Shown piece after piece: positions 1 to 11,985 of a DNA stretch of 64,000 nucleotides; position 1 is the stretch's first letter; the number at the start of each line of letters is the position of its first letter. The stretch is taken from contig OZ038320.1 of NCBI GenBank assembly GCA_964035795.1, forward strand, positions 15,716,775 through 15,780,774. Direction: 5' to 3'. A model generated the notes under the pieces. That model was given only the letters and a program-made list of their open reading frames with translations. It was not told the origin of the DNA and did not search any database. Source of the DNA: Pterobdella sp. o SKG-2022 (taxonomy: Eukaryota > Annelida > Clitellata > Hirudinida > Piscicolidae). The position numbers were made by a program, and so were the translations under genes.

Positions 1-80
1 CGTCAATTAGCATCTGTTCCAGTGTGTTGTAGCAAGCACTTTGATCTATAAAAAAAGCGCTTTATAAATAAATAAATATA
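1..80 (+). repeat. 3' part of tRNA-derived SINE (left-truncated by window)
   Basis: The first 80 bases match the tail half of the complete SINE at 27935-28120. They share the words for TTAGCA-CTGTTCCA, GTGT, TAGCAAGC, CTTTGATCTATAA, and the GCGCTTTAT before an A/T-rich end. The tRNA-like head would lie left of the window. Identity is clear by eye but imperfect, so this is an old copy. Confidence 0.7.
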
Positions 81-283
81 TATTGTATAAGACTAAACTA
101 TTAAGCATATTTAAAAATTTTTTGTCATGAATTCTGTTTCTCTAAAGAAGCTTGAACATCTTTTAGACGTACCAGAATATAAATTTAAAATATTCTGCTG
201 AGATTAACTTTCGGCGTTTGAGTGCCCAAAAATCGAGTAAAACTGACGTCCACCAACATATTCTATACAATTTATGTTTAAAC

Positions 284-560
284 TTCAAAAACATCAATTG
301 AGGTTTCATACATTTATTTAAAAGAAAAGGTACAATTTTTGATAAGTATAGCCTTATCATCAAACGTTAGCATAAAGGGATTATATAGTGATGAGTTAAA
401 AGATAATTTAGAGTATTACGTAATAACTATGTAAATATTAACTATAAATTAAGTTCAAAGCAATTATAATGGATTCATAATTGTGTCTATCATAGGTTGT
501 AAAGACAGCAATTTTTAAAACGATGTTATTATCAGAGAAGTTAATTTCTGTGTCCCCCCT
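284..560 (+). repeat. Dispersed repeat, copy 1 (related to MITE end)
   Basis: This stretch matches 3530-3812 along its length. The shared blocks are TTTTTGATAAGTATAGCCTTAT (18+ bases with mismatches), AAACGTTAGC and a closing GAAGTTAATTTCTGTGTCCCC. The first part equals the right terminal repeat of the MITE at 3366-3604. The copy may therefore be a half element plus a longer companion sequence. No coding potential seen. Confidence 0.55.
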
Positions 561-959
561 TGAATGATCCTTTCTGCTCTATTATTTGTAGCTCTCTGAG
601 TATCGGGTCACATGCATTTGTGTTAACCTGGAGTTGTGGGTCATTGTAGTCATTACGAACTTAATTGTTTTTCGTATTTCTAGGCTTTCTCTCACCAAGA
701 GATTTCTTTGGAGAAAGAATTTATTGTTGTGTTTTTCTTCTTGTAAAATCTCTGGTGTCTCAGTTTATCCTTACATCGGTGCATTGTCGAGCATGTTTGC
801 TGAGATTAACTTCTATGATAATAACATCGTCTTAAAAATTACAATATCATGCTTTAGCTAAAACAATGGCGATCGATGCGATTTGACGGCCATATTACAA
901 CAACCTAAAACAGAGGTATAAAAAATAAAAGTACTAAAGAAAAAGAAATTTTAAATTTA
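561..959. other. Unassigned AT-rich stretch
   Basis: No gene, RNA or convincing repeat could be recognised. A 75-codon open frame at 634-861 has no familiar motif and is not supported as a gene. Confidence 0.4.
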
Positions 960-3260
960 GTTGAAATGAAAAAAAAAACTAACAGAAGTGTATACTTAAA
1001 AAAATTGAAAAACAAGAATGGTGCTGCATCAGATGGGATAGGTTTAGTAGCGAATCAAATGGCTAAACTATCTTTGAAAGATATAAAACCAGTCAATAAG
1101 AGAATCGTTGTAGCTTCATTTGAGGGTAACCCAGAAATTACATTGGTCATAACATGCACCTGTAGAGGGAAGTAAGGAAGCTGAAGAATACTACGATTCT
1201 TCAACAAGTGTAATAGCTGATATTTGCAAACACAACTGTCTGATAGAATGTGGAGACTTCAATGCACACCTTGGGGAAGAAGCAGTGCGATATTTATATC
1301 ATAAGAAAACTAATAAAAACGGTCAGCTGCTTTTCGAACACGTAAACAAATGTAATTTAAAAACTTTCAAAAAGCCCAACCCTTGGTAAAGGAAAACGGC
1401 CTATAAAAAGGATTTGATTAATTCATTGATATGACCAACAGTTTGTTTGAGAAAAAGAAAGGAAACAATGGACATTTATTTCTGATATGGGTGGAACAGT
1501 CTCAGGTGGATTTTATTCTAATTAACAAAAAATGTATAAACTCAGTGCATAACTCAGAAAAATTCATCTGTTTTGTAAGTCACGGACCATCGCTTAGTGT
1601 TAGTTAAATTGAAGATCAGTCTGCGCAGAAACTGATAAAAGTTAAATGAAAAATCCTATGACTAGACTTTATTGCGCAATGACGTATAACAGTTATATAC
1701 AATGACAGTTCTGCGCAGATATGAGGATCTTTTGAGTGATAACGATGATTTTCAAGTGACAAAAAGATATGAAAATTTCATACAAGCAAATAAAAAGGTT
1801 ACAGAAATGCTAATAACAGTTTAAAAAAATACTCTTGTAAAAATAGCCCAAGATAAAAAATATAACAGATTCGGTATAAATACCAATTAAGAAGCAGCAC
1901 TAAAAATCAGCAGGTGTTACAAAACAAGAAAATTTTTTCCAAGAAACCTATCGAAAAATTCTATAAGAGCTCAATACATTATTGTCAAAAATTAAAAGTA
2001 CCGATAAGAAACACAATGATCGCGAAAGCTGGAAGCTGATAGACATGATAACTGATTGAAAATCAACAAATCAGGGAATGATCAGAGGTCAATTAAAAGG
2101 AAAGAGTGAAAAAGTGGTACAACCACTTTCATGATTTGGTTGGTTGAGAAGACATTGTAGAAGGTAATCTTTAGAATGCAGATATGCCAATAGAACTTGA
2201 TGGCTTGCTAATAAAGAACGACAATTTTCCACCAAAAGTTTCAAGAAGCAAAATTACAACTAAGAGGCGGAAAAAGTCCTGGACCAGATAACATCCCTGT
2301 AGAAGTCATAAAAAATGTAACATAGATAAAATAATACTAGAATTTGCAAATATATTAATGGACGAGAAGGTGAAACCGGAGCCACGATAAAGTTAATATG
2401 ATAAGAATTTAAAAATTCGGAGATTTGAGTGATCTAAATAATTACAGAGGAATTTGTTTGGTTTTACAGTTCCAAAGATGGTGAATAAAATGATCTTAAA
2501 CAGACTAAAATCAACTATGGATAAGAACCTTCGAATGAGTTAAAATGGCTTTAGACCAGAAAGATCCACGACATCACACATTGGCTTTGAGAAGTTTAAT
2601 AGAAGGAGTCAAAAGCAACAGCAGACATCATTATATATGTTGACTTCGAAAAAGCTTTTGACTCGGTGCATCGAGGATTACTGATGAAAATCCTGAAGGC
2701 ATATGACACACCATCAAGGCTGCTGAAAGCAATTTCTAAAATGTATGAAAAATTAAAGCTGATGAAAAAACAGATTATTTCGAGGTAAAAGCCGGTGTGT
2801 TACAAGGTGATACTTTACCCCACTACCTCTTTGCCATTTTTCTAGACTACGTCATGCGAGAAACTTACAAAGAAAGAGAAGATAAACTTTGGTTCAAGCT
2901 GCAAAAGCGGAAAAGTAGCAGATATCTGGAATAAAAATAACTGACTTAGACTTCGCTGATGGCATTGCTTTGATCACTGAAGAAATGGATCAAGCACAAA
3001 AAGTTCTTGCAAGGTTAGAAAAAGAAGCAAAAAAAGTCGGTTTGCTTTGGAACTCGAAGAAAACAGAAATTAAAAACTTCAAATCGAAAGCACTGGTCAT
3101 AGTAAAAGCAAAAAATGGAAATGAATTGAAAATAGCTACGAATGTCAAGTATCTCGGTGCATGAGAGTACTGAAAAGGACGTAGCAGTATAAATACTTTA
3201 GCTTGTTGCACTATCACAAGCTCAAAAAGTATGGGCTTCAAAATATCAAGAAAATTGTTC
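960..3260 (+). mobile_element. Broken non-LTR retrotransposon (LINE family A): endonuclease plus RT
   Basis: A decayed LINE read in several frames. 960-1620 resembles an APE-type endonuclease: an N-terminal part ending in FEGNPEIT, then ECGDFNAHLGEE, the conserved GDFNA block with the catalytic Asp, and QVDFILIN. From 2260 reverse transcriptase motifs follow: GGKSPGPDNIPVEVIKN (finger), VDFEKAFDSVHRGLLMKIL (palm A, about 2640-2700), a degraded GVLQGDTL block near 2800 and LDFADGIALITEE (about 2945-2985; the catalytic pair reads DG where DD is usual). Many stops and frameshifts mean it is inactive. A short LINE tail interrupts it at 1363-1433. The clade is uncertain. Confidence 0.8.
1363..1433 (+). 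repeat. LINE 3' tail fragment nested in family A endonuclease
   Basis: These 70 bases are almost the same as 41694-41764, the 3' end of the family-B LINE: end of the coding frame (TFKKPxPW), stop, GGAAAACGG, ATAAAAAG and an ATTGA-rich end. They interrupt the family-A endonuclease between NLK and NSLFEKKKGKQWTF. A very short 5'-truncated insertion is the simplest reading. Confidence 0.65.
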
Positions 3261-3365
3261 ATAAAACATCACTTCGAGGAATTTTAATACAATTATACTA
3301 AAAGGATAGTTTTGAATATTTTGGTTTAACACATAACTACACTAGTCATTTCATTCTAATGTTTT

Positions 3366-3604
3366 ATGGTAAGGCTATACTTACCGAAAATTGTAGCTTA
3401 AGTTTCATTGAATATATTAAAATTTTTCAAATTGGTCTTTTATAGATAATAACTATTTAAAAAATACATGAGATGACTCTTTTCAGAGACATCGTATGTA
3501 TTTTTCTTCAATATTTTGTAACGAAAAACACCAAATAAGAGGAATTTTTAATACATTTATTGAGAATCAAATGCTATAATTTCCGATAAGTTTAGCCTTA
3601 TCAT
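3366..3604 (+). mobile_element. MITE with about 32-bp terminal inverted repeats
   Basis: The left end 3366-3397 is the reverse complement of the right end 3573-3604 with a few mismatches. The core of the ends reads GTAAGGCTATACTTACCGAA. The interior is non-coding. Related copies are at 45056-45368, 45528-45690 (inverted) and in half form at about 300-365. The transposon superfamily is unknown. Confidence 0.65.
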
Positions 3605-3812
3605 AAAACGTTAGCGACAAAATTAAATCGTAACTATGGTTATATAGTAATTCAAAGACTATGATTAAAAATTAGTTGATTATTCATAAAAATAGAAGTT
3701 ATTTTAATTTCAATGCTATTATTTCGAATAAATAATTGTTCAAGAGTACTTTAAAAAAAAATAATTTTCTAAACGATGTCAAATTTCATCAGGAGAAATT
3801 AATCTCTATGTC
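3530..3812 (+). repeat. Dispersed repeat, copy 2
   Basis: Second copy of the repeat at 284-560. It overlaps the right end of the MITE at 3366-3604 and runs on to a GAAATTAATCTCTATGTCCC block. That block abuts the point where the family-B LINE on the minus strand is cut off inside its zinc-finger region. Confidence 0.5.
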
Positions 3813-4170
3813 CCCCTTCGGTCATTACCCCACAAGAGCGTTTTCTAGACTGGAAACTTGGACTTTGGTTTAGAACACTGACCATAACCTTCGTTTTTTT
3901 TACGTTCATTCTAAGACCATTGTTTTCAATACTGTTTTTCCAAGCACAGTAGCTATCCTCTAACTCTTTCAGGCTTTTAGTGATAATTACTAAGTCATCA
4001 GCATACATCAATTCCCACACAGACCTATTTCTGCATTTTCTGGATAGGGTTTCTAGAACAATGATGAAGAGCAAAGGACTCAGTATAGAACCTTGTTGGA
4101 CACCAACCTTTACATTAAACTTGTTTCCCAGCATATTATTTATTCTGACTACTCCTGGGTATATAGCCAT
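3799..4170 (-). pseudogene. RT palm fragment with intact YADD (family B)
   Basis: A 123-codon open segment carrying RT motif B (GVQQGSILSPLLF) and motif C (YADDLVI) in one frame, then the thumb start (GLRMNVKKTKVMVS). In this family a Cys/His finger follows the KTKVMV block. Here it stops right after SCGV, where the repeat at 3530-3812 begins. It is a remnant, not a gene. Confidence 0.8.
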
Positions 4171-6090
4171 GACAATTTTTTACTATCCACTCTTGGAACT
4201 CTATTGAAGGCTTTTTTTAGGTCAACAAAAGCAAAGTTCAGTTTTTTCTTACTGCCAAGATACCTTTCTTGCAACTGTCGAGCTATAAAAATAGCATCGA
4301 TGGTACCTCTACCTGGCATGAATTCGTATTGCATTGAGTCGATATTTACCTGACCTCTAATTTCTTCCTCAATAACCTTTTCCAAGACCTTCGTCAAATG
4401 CTTCAAGAGTTTCAAACCACTATAATTCCCTCTGTCTGTCGCCTCGCCCTTGTTTTATAAGCAGTTAAGGATCATGGTCGTTTTCCAGTTTTCAGATATT
4501 TCATATTCATCTAAGATACCATTAAAAAGATCTGTCATACGGCCAATGTCTACTTCACCAGAAGCTTGCAACATTTCTGTAACCCCAGAACTACCAGATG
4601 CTTTACCAGAATTCAGTCTGCCAAAACTTTTTTCAATGTTTCAAATTCGATCTTAGGCTGCGGTCCAATTGTGGGGTCGTTTATTGCAAATGACTCCTTA
4701 TTCCAATCAAACTCCTTATTCAACAGACGTTCATAATGTTCTTGCCATGCAAGTAGCTTTTCATGGTCTGTATCAGCTAAGTCCCCTCTATAAATTTTGA
4801 CACAATTCTCTCCAATAAAATCACGGTCAGTTGCTATTTTGAACGCTTCTGTTCTATTGTCTTTCCTTCTTAGAACTCCACTAAACCTTACCTTCTCAGC
4901 CATTCTTTTAGCATCGTATACAGATTTTTTTAGCACGTAGATACTCATTTATACTACCACCATTTCCAAGCTGCGCGCTTTTTCAGCAACATTGTCATTC
5001 CACCACCACGTGACTCTATGTTTGGGCCACATACAGTATCAGTTGATTCCAATAAATCTGCCTCAAATGACTTCTACATGTTTTCAACACTTCCACTTTT
5101 ATCTATTGTAAAAGACTTATTTCTAAACTGGGCTTCGAATTCGTTTCTGATTGAAGTCTCTAGCAATCTCCACACTTTCCTTTTTGCAACCAAAATTTTT
5201 CTATAATTTTTCATAGGCCCCACTAATATATCTTACAGTAGCAATTGATGACCCCTTTTCCTGGCAACACTTTTAAATTTTTAACAAAATTCCTGTTCTT
5301 ACTTTTGACCATAGTGTAGTCAATCTGGGTTCTAACTATCTCTTTTCTTGAAAAACGTATTACAAACACACATATCTAAAGCTGCACCTAGCTCAAGGAT
5401 TCTTTCACCTTTCTTATTTCTAGACCCATATCCGAAACCATCATGATCATAGTCATTACTAAACCGCCTTACATGCCCATTCAAGTCACAACCCATGAAT
5501 ACAATCTATTTCTCACTTAGTCTGGATAGAGAAGAAAGTAAAATTTTCTTATTTATGCCAGCTAATCTTTGCTGTGGCGCATAAGCTAAGAAAATGGTTA
5601 TAATACGCTTCCCAATCAAAAGCTTCAAGAATATTAACCTGTCATTTGGCCTCCACTATTTTATCCACCTAATCCTTGCTTACCAAAACACCTACACCCC
5701 CAACCCCAGTACTACTCCCAGACCAAATAAACCTGTATTCAGTGTCTTTTTCTGTGACCAACCTTGCTGAAGCACCCCTGCATCTTACCTCTTGAATACA
5801 GCACACGTCAATCTTACGTTTCATCAACACCTCAACAACCTTCCTAGAACGGCCACACATGGTGCCAACAATCCAACTACCCAACCTGAACTTATTTTCT
5901 AATAGTAGGCAATCGATAACGATCGGGCGATGCTCAGTATTGACACCGCTTCTACTGTGCGCGGAATCTTTGTCGTGGACTCCACTCCCGTTGACGCAGT
6001 TGATCTCATTTCTGTTTTGAGCCATCACGAAGGTTCGGTGCAATGTTTTATGGCTGAATGCCCTTACTAGCGCCAATTGGGTATTTTTAT
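3813..6090 (-). mobile_element. Family-B LINE, minus strand, 3'-truncated
   Basis: Read on the minus strand from about 6090. An N-terminal leader comes first, then the start of an APE-type endonuclease (LGSWIVGTMCGRSRKVVEVL, DVCCIQEVRC, FIWSGSSTGVGGVGVLVSKD at 5669-5900). A poorly preserved stretch follows, then the linker and RT: GKASGSSGV near 4590, KLLKHLTKVLEK, FMPGRGTIDAIFIARQLQE, FVDLKKAFNRVPR (palm A, about 4210), VGVQQGSILSPLLFIIVLET (palm B, about 4060-4110) and LMYADDLVII (YADD catalytic motif, about 3985). It ends at KRSCGV, the first cysteine of the finger, so the thumb and tail are lost. Frameshifts break it into at least four pieces. Confidence 0.85.
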
Positions 6091-6339
6091 CGAGACACCA
6101 TCTCTAGGTGATTGTTAATCAAGACTGAAGAGCGCTTCATCTGCCCGTGAGGTAGACTAGCCCCTGCTGGTTACCAATCCAGAATTTCAAATCTCGGGGT
6201 TACAATTGCCAAAATAAACAACATTTCTACCCACACTTTTTTTACATAACCACAAGAATATTTTTCAAATTTCTTCAACACATCAAGACTCGAACCAGAG
6301 ATCATAAGTTTTGTCTTACCCATATTCACTCGCAATTCT

Positions 6340-6545
6340 GAATTTTGTGATCTCAGAGGAAGGGGAAGACCAATGTAACCACAAAAGGTTTGATAGAAAA
6401 CTTTTTTTGGAAACTTGGCTTGGTTTAGTTTTACAATATGCCTATGATAAGGTGATGTATAGAAAATGGATTATGTCATGGAGAGAAATTGGAGGCGCTT
6501 TGGAAAAGAGCAATATTTTGACTATAATGATATGATACTGATACA
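6340..6545 (+). repeat. Family-B LINE 3' tail (5'-truncated)
   Basis: Aligns with the ends of other family-B copies at 28830-29005 and 44880-45045. Shared are a GAGG-rich block with GAAGACCAA, the words for AYDxVxWR, a GTCATGGA block, and the closing GACTATAATGATATGATACT, a short tandem-like 3' end. Only about 200 bases of the 3' end are present, as expected for a truncated insertion. Confidence 0.7.
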
Positions 6546-7040
6546 TGGAGAAATTATGAAATTCATTTGCTTAACTTTTTATCGGCTTTTTTATTGATAT
6601 CATCACTTTTTAATTAAATGCTTTGTTGGGTTCTTGGTAGTAAGGTTTTACGGGATGAAATTCGTGTAATAACAGTACATTTTTTGGCAGGTATTGACCA
6701 AATATTTTGATATCGTCATTATTTTGTACGGCGAATGATCATAGTTGATACTGGGGGTAAGGCAAACTGTCCAATTGTGAGAAAGAAAATTTTAAATTTC
6801 GATCATTTTCAAGTTAAATGTTTTCTCGGATTATGAGTTCTTTGAAATAAATTTTGTTATACTAACTAACTTAATTTGAATCCAGTTTTTACCAACTAGA
6901 CAAAAGCGACCAAATTTAATCCGTTTAAAAAACAATTTTTACAACCATGCTCCATGTTTACTATAATATATTTAAGCTCAAGTTTAAATATAATTTTATA
7001 AACTGTATATTTACAATGATTTAGTAAAATAATCTTTTAG
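6546..7040. other. AT-rich sequence, presumed last intron of the PP2C-like gene
   Basis: No coding signal or repeat seen. It ends in a pyrimidine-poor but usable 3' splice site (AATCTTTTAG) at 7031-7040. Confidence 0.35.
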
Positions 7041-7737
7041 ATTGGATGAAGAAGATTATGGCGTTAAATCTCTGGTGTTACAAGCATATTACCGGGGTTC
7101 ACTTGATAATATAAGTGCAATTGTTGTGAAATTCAATTTTGAAAGTAATGAACGATTTAATTTAGACAAAAGTTTGGTGAAAATATCTAGAAAAGGTTAT
7201 AAAGAGGAAAAAATATGTGCTGATAATAATAAGGTATCTGTGGAAATAATGACGATAAACGATTCTGGTGATAGAAGTGATGAAAAAGAATTTTCAGGAG
7301 GTGGTAAAGTACTAGGAGTAGATAACGTTGAAGAATATGAAGATGATAGTGTGATTTTTAAAGAAAAAGATCTTTCTTCTTTGGTACATACTAGCATTAG
7401 TGAAGAAGTTAAAGCTGAAATTATGAAAAACCCTTGCGAGCGAGAAGGTGATTTACTCAAACCGAATGAAATGAAACGAATTAATTTGTATAATACTGAT
7501 GCAACTAAAAATTTTATAACTACAGACCAAAATACTAAAAAAAGTTTCAAAAAAAAAAATTATGAAATAAACAGTGAAGAAACTACTAGAAATAATTTGA
7601 AAGTTTTTCAACGGCTTTCAATACACGAGGCTTTGAAAATTACTTCAGAAACTACGGCACTTGAACCTTCTCAAAAGGTGAGCGTCCAAACATTGAACTG
7701 GAACAAAAACAGTCAGGAAGAGTGTAAGGCTACATAA
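7041..7737 (+). CDS. Last exon of a PP2C-type Ser/Thr protein phosphatase, with long acidic tail
   Basis: PP2C (PPM) enzymes remove phosphate from Ser/Thr with two metal ions held by Asp residues. The first 32 codons end in YYRGSLDNISAIVVKF, the hallmark last strand of the PP2C fold (xxGSxDNxSxIvv), whose Asp binds metal. The frame starts right after a TTTTAG acceptor and has no Met in the PP2C part, so this is an internal-to-last exon, not a gene start. About 190 further residues follow, rich in Asp, Glu, Lys and Ser, with no known domain, to a TAA stop at 7735-7737. Catalytic exons (DGHGG, DGxWD) were not found in 1-7000. They may lie left of the window, with LINE-filled introns between. 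It is convergent with the kinase gene. The family call rests on one motif. Confidence 0.6.
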
Positions 7738-9810
7738 TCTTTCAAACAAGTTATTCTCATTTTAACTTTGCAAGAAAATACATAAAAGTTGATATTCGGC
7801 AATATATATGCTCATTTATAAATTTACTGACAGTAGATCAGTAAAATCAAGCTTCATAAGCTTTATTTTATTGGAGTGGTTAGCTTTCGATTACGTTGTT
7901 TCTTAATCGTATTCAATATTTTTTACATTAACTAGTTTTAAGAAAATTGTTACTTTTTAAATGCGCTTAGATTTACTTGAAATTAATATAGCCGCCTCAC
8001 TGTGATAAATTTCAGTAAATTACTTTTTTATATCAGTATGCCTTTATTTCAATGTTGTGAATTTTCATTTAACACATCACCTTTTGATCACTGAAAACAT
8101 TATTGCTAAAACGTCATTTAACGAACTACTCGTGAATCAACAAAATTAATATTTGTATAATAATCTTTATTGGACGTTTTGTTATATTTTCCATATTTAC
8201 AAAATAATAAGCATTTGAATAGAATTTTATTTATTGATTTTACGACTTAAACGTAATTTTGATTAGTATTTATTTTTTCAACTGATGGATGGTCTCTCAG
8301 CTTTCCTATGATTACTGTAATGTATTCAAAAAATTTAGAAACTGAAAATCAATCAAATATTGAGAACCTGTTTCGATCAATAACTTGATTTTTATGTTCA
8401 AAACCTGTAATAAATTATATTTTTAAAAAAGCTGAAGAAGGCCGGATTTGAGGCCTTGTGTCGAGATCATTGTTTTGCAGTGCTATTTTAAATTGATAAA
8501 TAATCGGCACTAAAATTGATCGTGATTGTATTAAATTCGTTATAAAAAGAATAAAAACATGGAGAGAGTTTAATAAAAAAAAAAATAATTGAACATTATG
8601 AAAATCAAAGTAATTACAAAAAATAGAGACTTGTACTTATAATGACTTACGAATGACACGCTTGATCTTAAATATCTCATTGCACTGAAAAGACATTGAG
8701 CGTAAATTATAGAATAACATGATTGTTTGAAAATTTTGTTGCTTATTCTATCTACAATAAAAAAATTCTTATGTTGTTCAAGTTCATAAATATCCGAATG
8801 TGATGGAGATATGAAGAAAAAAATCATCAAAATTATTTTGATTAAAAATGTGTTGGGCTTAGTTAAATATGCAATAAATATTGTTACCCGAATTAAAATG
8901 AAACTAAGTGTAATTTAATAGCACAATTACAATTATTAATATGATTTTTGATAAAAAAAATCTCATTTGATCGAAAATATTTTTTGATAACCAAAATCGC
9001 ATTTGAAAAGTGTAACTTATTCCCTCTAAATCTATATGATTGTAGAAAAAATTATTTCAGAAATATTCAAATCAAGATTATTCAAAATTAAAGAATAAGT
9101 AAAAACTGAAGTAGGTTCAAAAGGAATATTGGATTGTAATAGAATTAATGAATAATGACTAGAAATTCATAAAGCTATAATTGAATCCTTATGCAAAGAA
9201 ATGATAATTGATAACTTAATAATCACACCTTAAGAGGAGTAACGGCATTTCATCAATATAACAGGTGGCACAAATATTTTTCATGTCTCTGAGATCATTC
9301 TCATTTATACGAACACAGTCATCTACAATTCCTATCCAGCATCATATCAACAGCACTCCGTATATCTCTTTCACTCAATTGTTTTGACAGAGTGGAAAAC
9401 AGTAGACGCACTGTTAATAAGAAAAGAGAAATTTAAACCAGTCTAGAAACATTTTTTTAGCTAAATTCCATAAGATTAATTTAATCACTTTTTAAATTGA
9501 ATTGAATATTTTCATCATCATAATGTATCAAATGTAACCGATAAACGAGTGTCTAAGCTTCTGCATTTTACTTATCAATAAAAATAAATCTATCTCAAAA
9601 ACTTCTCATTTTGACTTATATGTGAAAATGAATAAATAAGATACACAATTTTTCAAAAAAATAAGGTGAAAGTAATTGCATACTTGAATTTAATAAAACA
9701 AAAAACAAGACGGTTATTATATTTATTATTAGATTTTCAATATTCTGGGATAACCATCGAATAACTGTTTTTTTGAATAAATATAACCGCTGTGTTATAC
9801 ATATATAGGG
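7738..9810. other. Intergenic AT-rich region
   Basis: No gene is supported. Most short open frames here are A/T runs (for example 8570-8830 minus). A less AT-rich patch at about 9240-9430 could code on the minus strand (see findings) but has no recognised family. Confidence 0.4.
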
Positions 9811-11120
9811 CAGCTCACAAAAAGTCGCGCTCCCTAAAAATTGAAATGACTTTTGACCAGAATCGATTTTCTTACAATCAAATTTATCAATGAGAACCTT
9901 TTAAAAAAATAATTTGAAGAAAAAAACATCAAACTAGAGAAAATTTTTGATGTTTTTCAACAATCGTCTTTGAAAAATCTGCTCAAAATAACTCGATCAT
10001 CTTTTCTTTGAGCGAAAAAAATAAACTTTTCAGTTTCTTTTGGCGCTAATAATATTTTCCTTGAATGATTATCATTGTGATTCAAGTATTTTAAAAAATT
10101 ATGGAAAAATTTAATCCATTATCTGAAAAAGTATATAAAAATTACAGTATATAAAAAGAATGGTTGCAACAACAGAAAAATTGTGAAACAGCTAAAACGC
10201 TCGGAATCAACAATATAGAGATACTATTTGAAGAATTTGAACAATACAAAGTTGGAAAAAAACATGTGGAAGAAAGAAAAATTGACCAAGAGATGTTCGC
10301 AACATAGTTAGAGCCGTTTCGAAGCAAAGCATCTCTTTAACAACAATCAAAAAATAATTTGATTTGCCTGTTGCTTCATCCAAAGTTTTTCAAGTGTTTA
10401 AGGATTCTTAAAATCTGCAATATTCGAAACGCAAACCAGCACCAGACCTAAAGGCAGCTCATGAAGAAAAAAAATGAAGTTTGCCAAATATTTTGGAAGT
10501 CCGAATGGGATGGAATAATTTTTTTTGACGAAAAAAAATTTAATTTGGATAGACCAGATAAATGTCAGTATTACTGGCATTATTTGCAAAAAGATCCAGA
10601 GTTTTTTAAAAAACGTATTGGTGGAAGAGGATCAGTGATGGTTTGGGGCGGAATCAGCGTGAAAAGAAAGAGCGACTTGGCAATTTTGACAGGATGTCAA
10701 AACTCAAAAAAATTGAAAAATTATTTATTGCCTTTTTCTGAAAAATTTAATAGGAGAAATTTATTTTCCAACATGACAATACGGCGATTCACAAAACCAA
10801 GCTGGCAAAATCATGGATTTCGCAACAAAAAGTCTAGACCTGAATTATATTGAAAACGTTTGGGGCTATTTGAGAAGTGGTTTATCAAAATGGAAAACAA
10901 TATCTGTTCAAGACCTCCGAACCGCCATTCTTCGTACTTGGCAGGGTATGCCTCAAAAAGACCTCATATCATTGATTGGATCAATGCCTAATCGATGTCC
11001 TTAAGTTATAAAGAGTCAGAGACAAACCATTAATATATAACTTTTATGAAAAATTATATTCAAATAAAAATTACATTCATTTTTGGTCAAATTAAATAGT
11101 GCGCGAATTGTTTTGAGCAG
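9811..11120 (+). mobile_element. Tc1/mariner-type DNA transposon, decayed
   Basis: About 1.3 kb with imperfect terminal inverted repeats. The left end at 9811 (CAGCTCACAAAAAGTCGCGC) pairs with the reverse complement of the right end at 11085-11120 (CTGCTCAAAACAATTCGCGC). Between them lies a broken transposase. A cut-and-paste element of this size is usual for the Tc1/Tc3 group. The TA target duplication is not clear because both flanks are A/T-rich and degraded. Confidence 0.85.
10101..11004 (+). pseudogene. Tc1/Tc3-like transposase, broken
   Basis: Catalyses excision and integration through a DDE/D triad. It starts at an ATG at 10101 (MEKFNPLSE). An early stop and a Gln-rich DNA-binding helix region follow (QQQKNCETAKTLG). 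The catalytic core is clearest at 10461-10790: SEWDGIIFFDEKKFNLD (first Asp), VMVWGGIS, then FQHDN (second Asp) in a shifted frame near 10770. The third catalytic region is partly deleted: SLDLNYIENVWGYLR keeps NxIEN but lacks the usual WPARSPD before it. The end reads WQGMPQKDLISLIGSMPNRC. Several frameshifts make it non-functional. Confidence 0.85.
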
Positions 11121-11985
11121 ATTTTTGGTCTGCGATTTAAAAAAAAAATTTAATAACTTCAAAAATATAATTTTTTTACGCTAGAGTTATATCAAATAAT
11201 TATTTTTAAAAGAAAGCTTTCTAATAAACGAAATTTAATAGCGAAAAATTCTTTATATATAAATATATGAATAAATAAATATATATATATATATATGATA
11301 TAAATAAATACAAACCCATAAAACAATCAACAAAGCTTTGCTCAGCAGAGGCCTGTAGATTCAAGTTAAAATATTGAAATATAGTATAGATCAATAATTC
11401 ATCGTTTTTCAATTTTATCGCTATAATGAACATAATTTATTATTATTGTAGTACATTATTCTATTTTTAGAGGTGTCACATGATTTGAAAAAACTTCATC
11501 TTTTTTATCACTTCATATTTCTTTTAGTGCATCAAAAGCTTGAAATTGAATGTTCCAGTTAATTTTAAATTAAAAGTTTAGGCTATTTTTTATTGTTTGC
11601 CATTATGTAGTGAAAAATATGCCTAGCTTTCCTTTATCAATCTTTAAATTTTCTTGCAGTACTTTACAAGCGGTAGTTTCCTGTAGGAATTTTATTATAC
11701 ATCCGGACCAATTTACGTCTTTTTTCGCTTATTGTGATACATAGTGTGTTTTTTTTATCTTACAAAGTTTCTCATTAGTGATAGTCTTGGGCCACTGTAT
11801 CTTTAATTTATTGCGTAGAAATTTTTTTGGAACGATTTTATACCGTTTTCTTATGTTTGAGTTAAAACTTTTAGTTCACTTTTGTACGTGAAAAAACTTT
11901 CAGCATATCATTTGAATATTTTAGTTTTTTTTTGTTTAATATTGATTAATGTAATTAAATTATACTGCTGTTTATGTTCTAATGT
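11121..11985. other. AT-rich sequence without recognised genes
   Basis: Contains a TA-rich microsatellite at about 11276-11297. No coding or RNA gene seen. Confidence 0.4.

Noticed and set aside
634..861. An upstream exon of the PP2C-like gene
   Set aside because: No PP2C motif (DGHGG, GD-R, DGxWD) appears in this or any other frame between 1 and 7040.
8570..8830. A possible membrane protein on the minus strand (Phe/Ile-rich)
   Set aside because: Explained by A/T-rich DNA. No conserved residues, start context or splice support.
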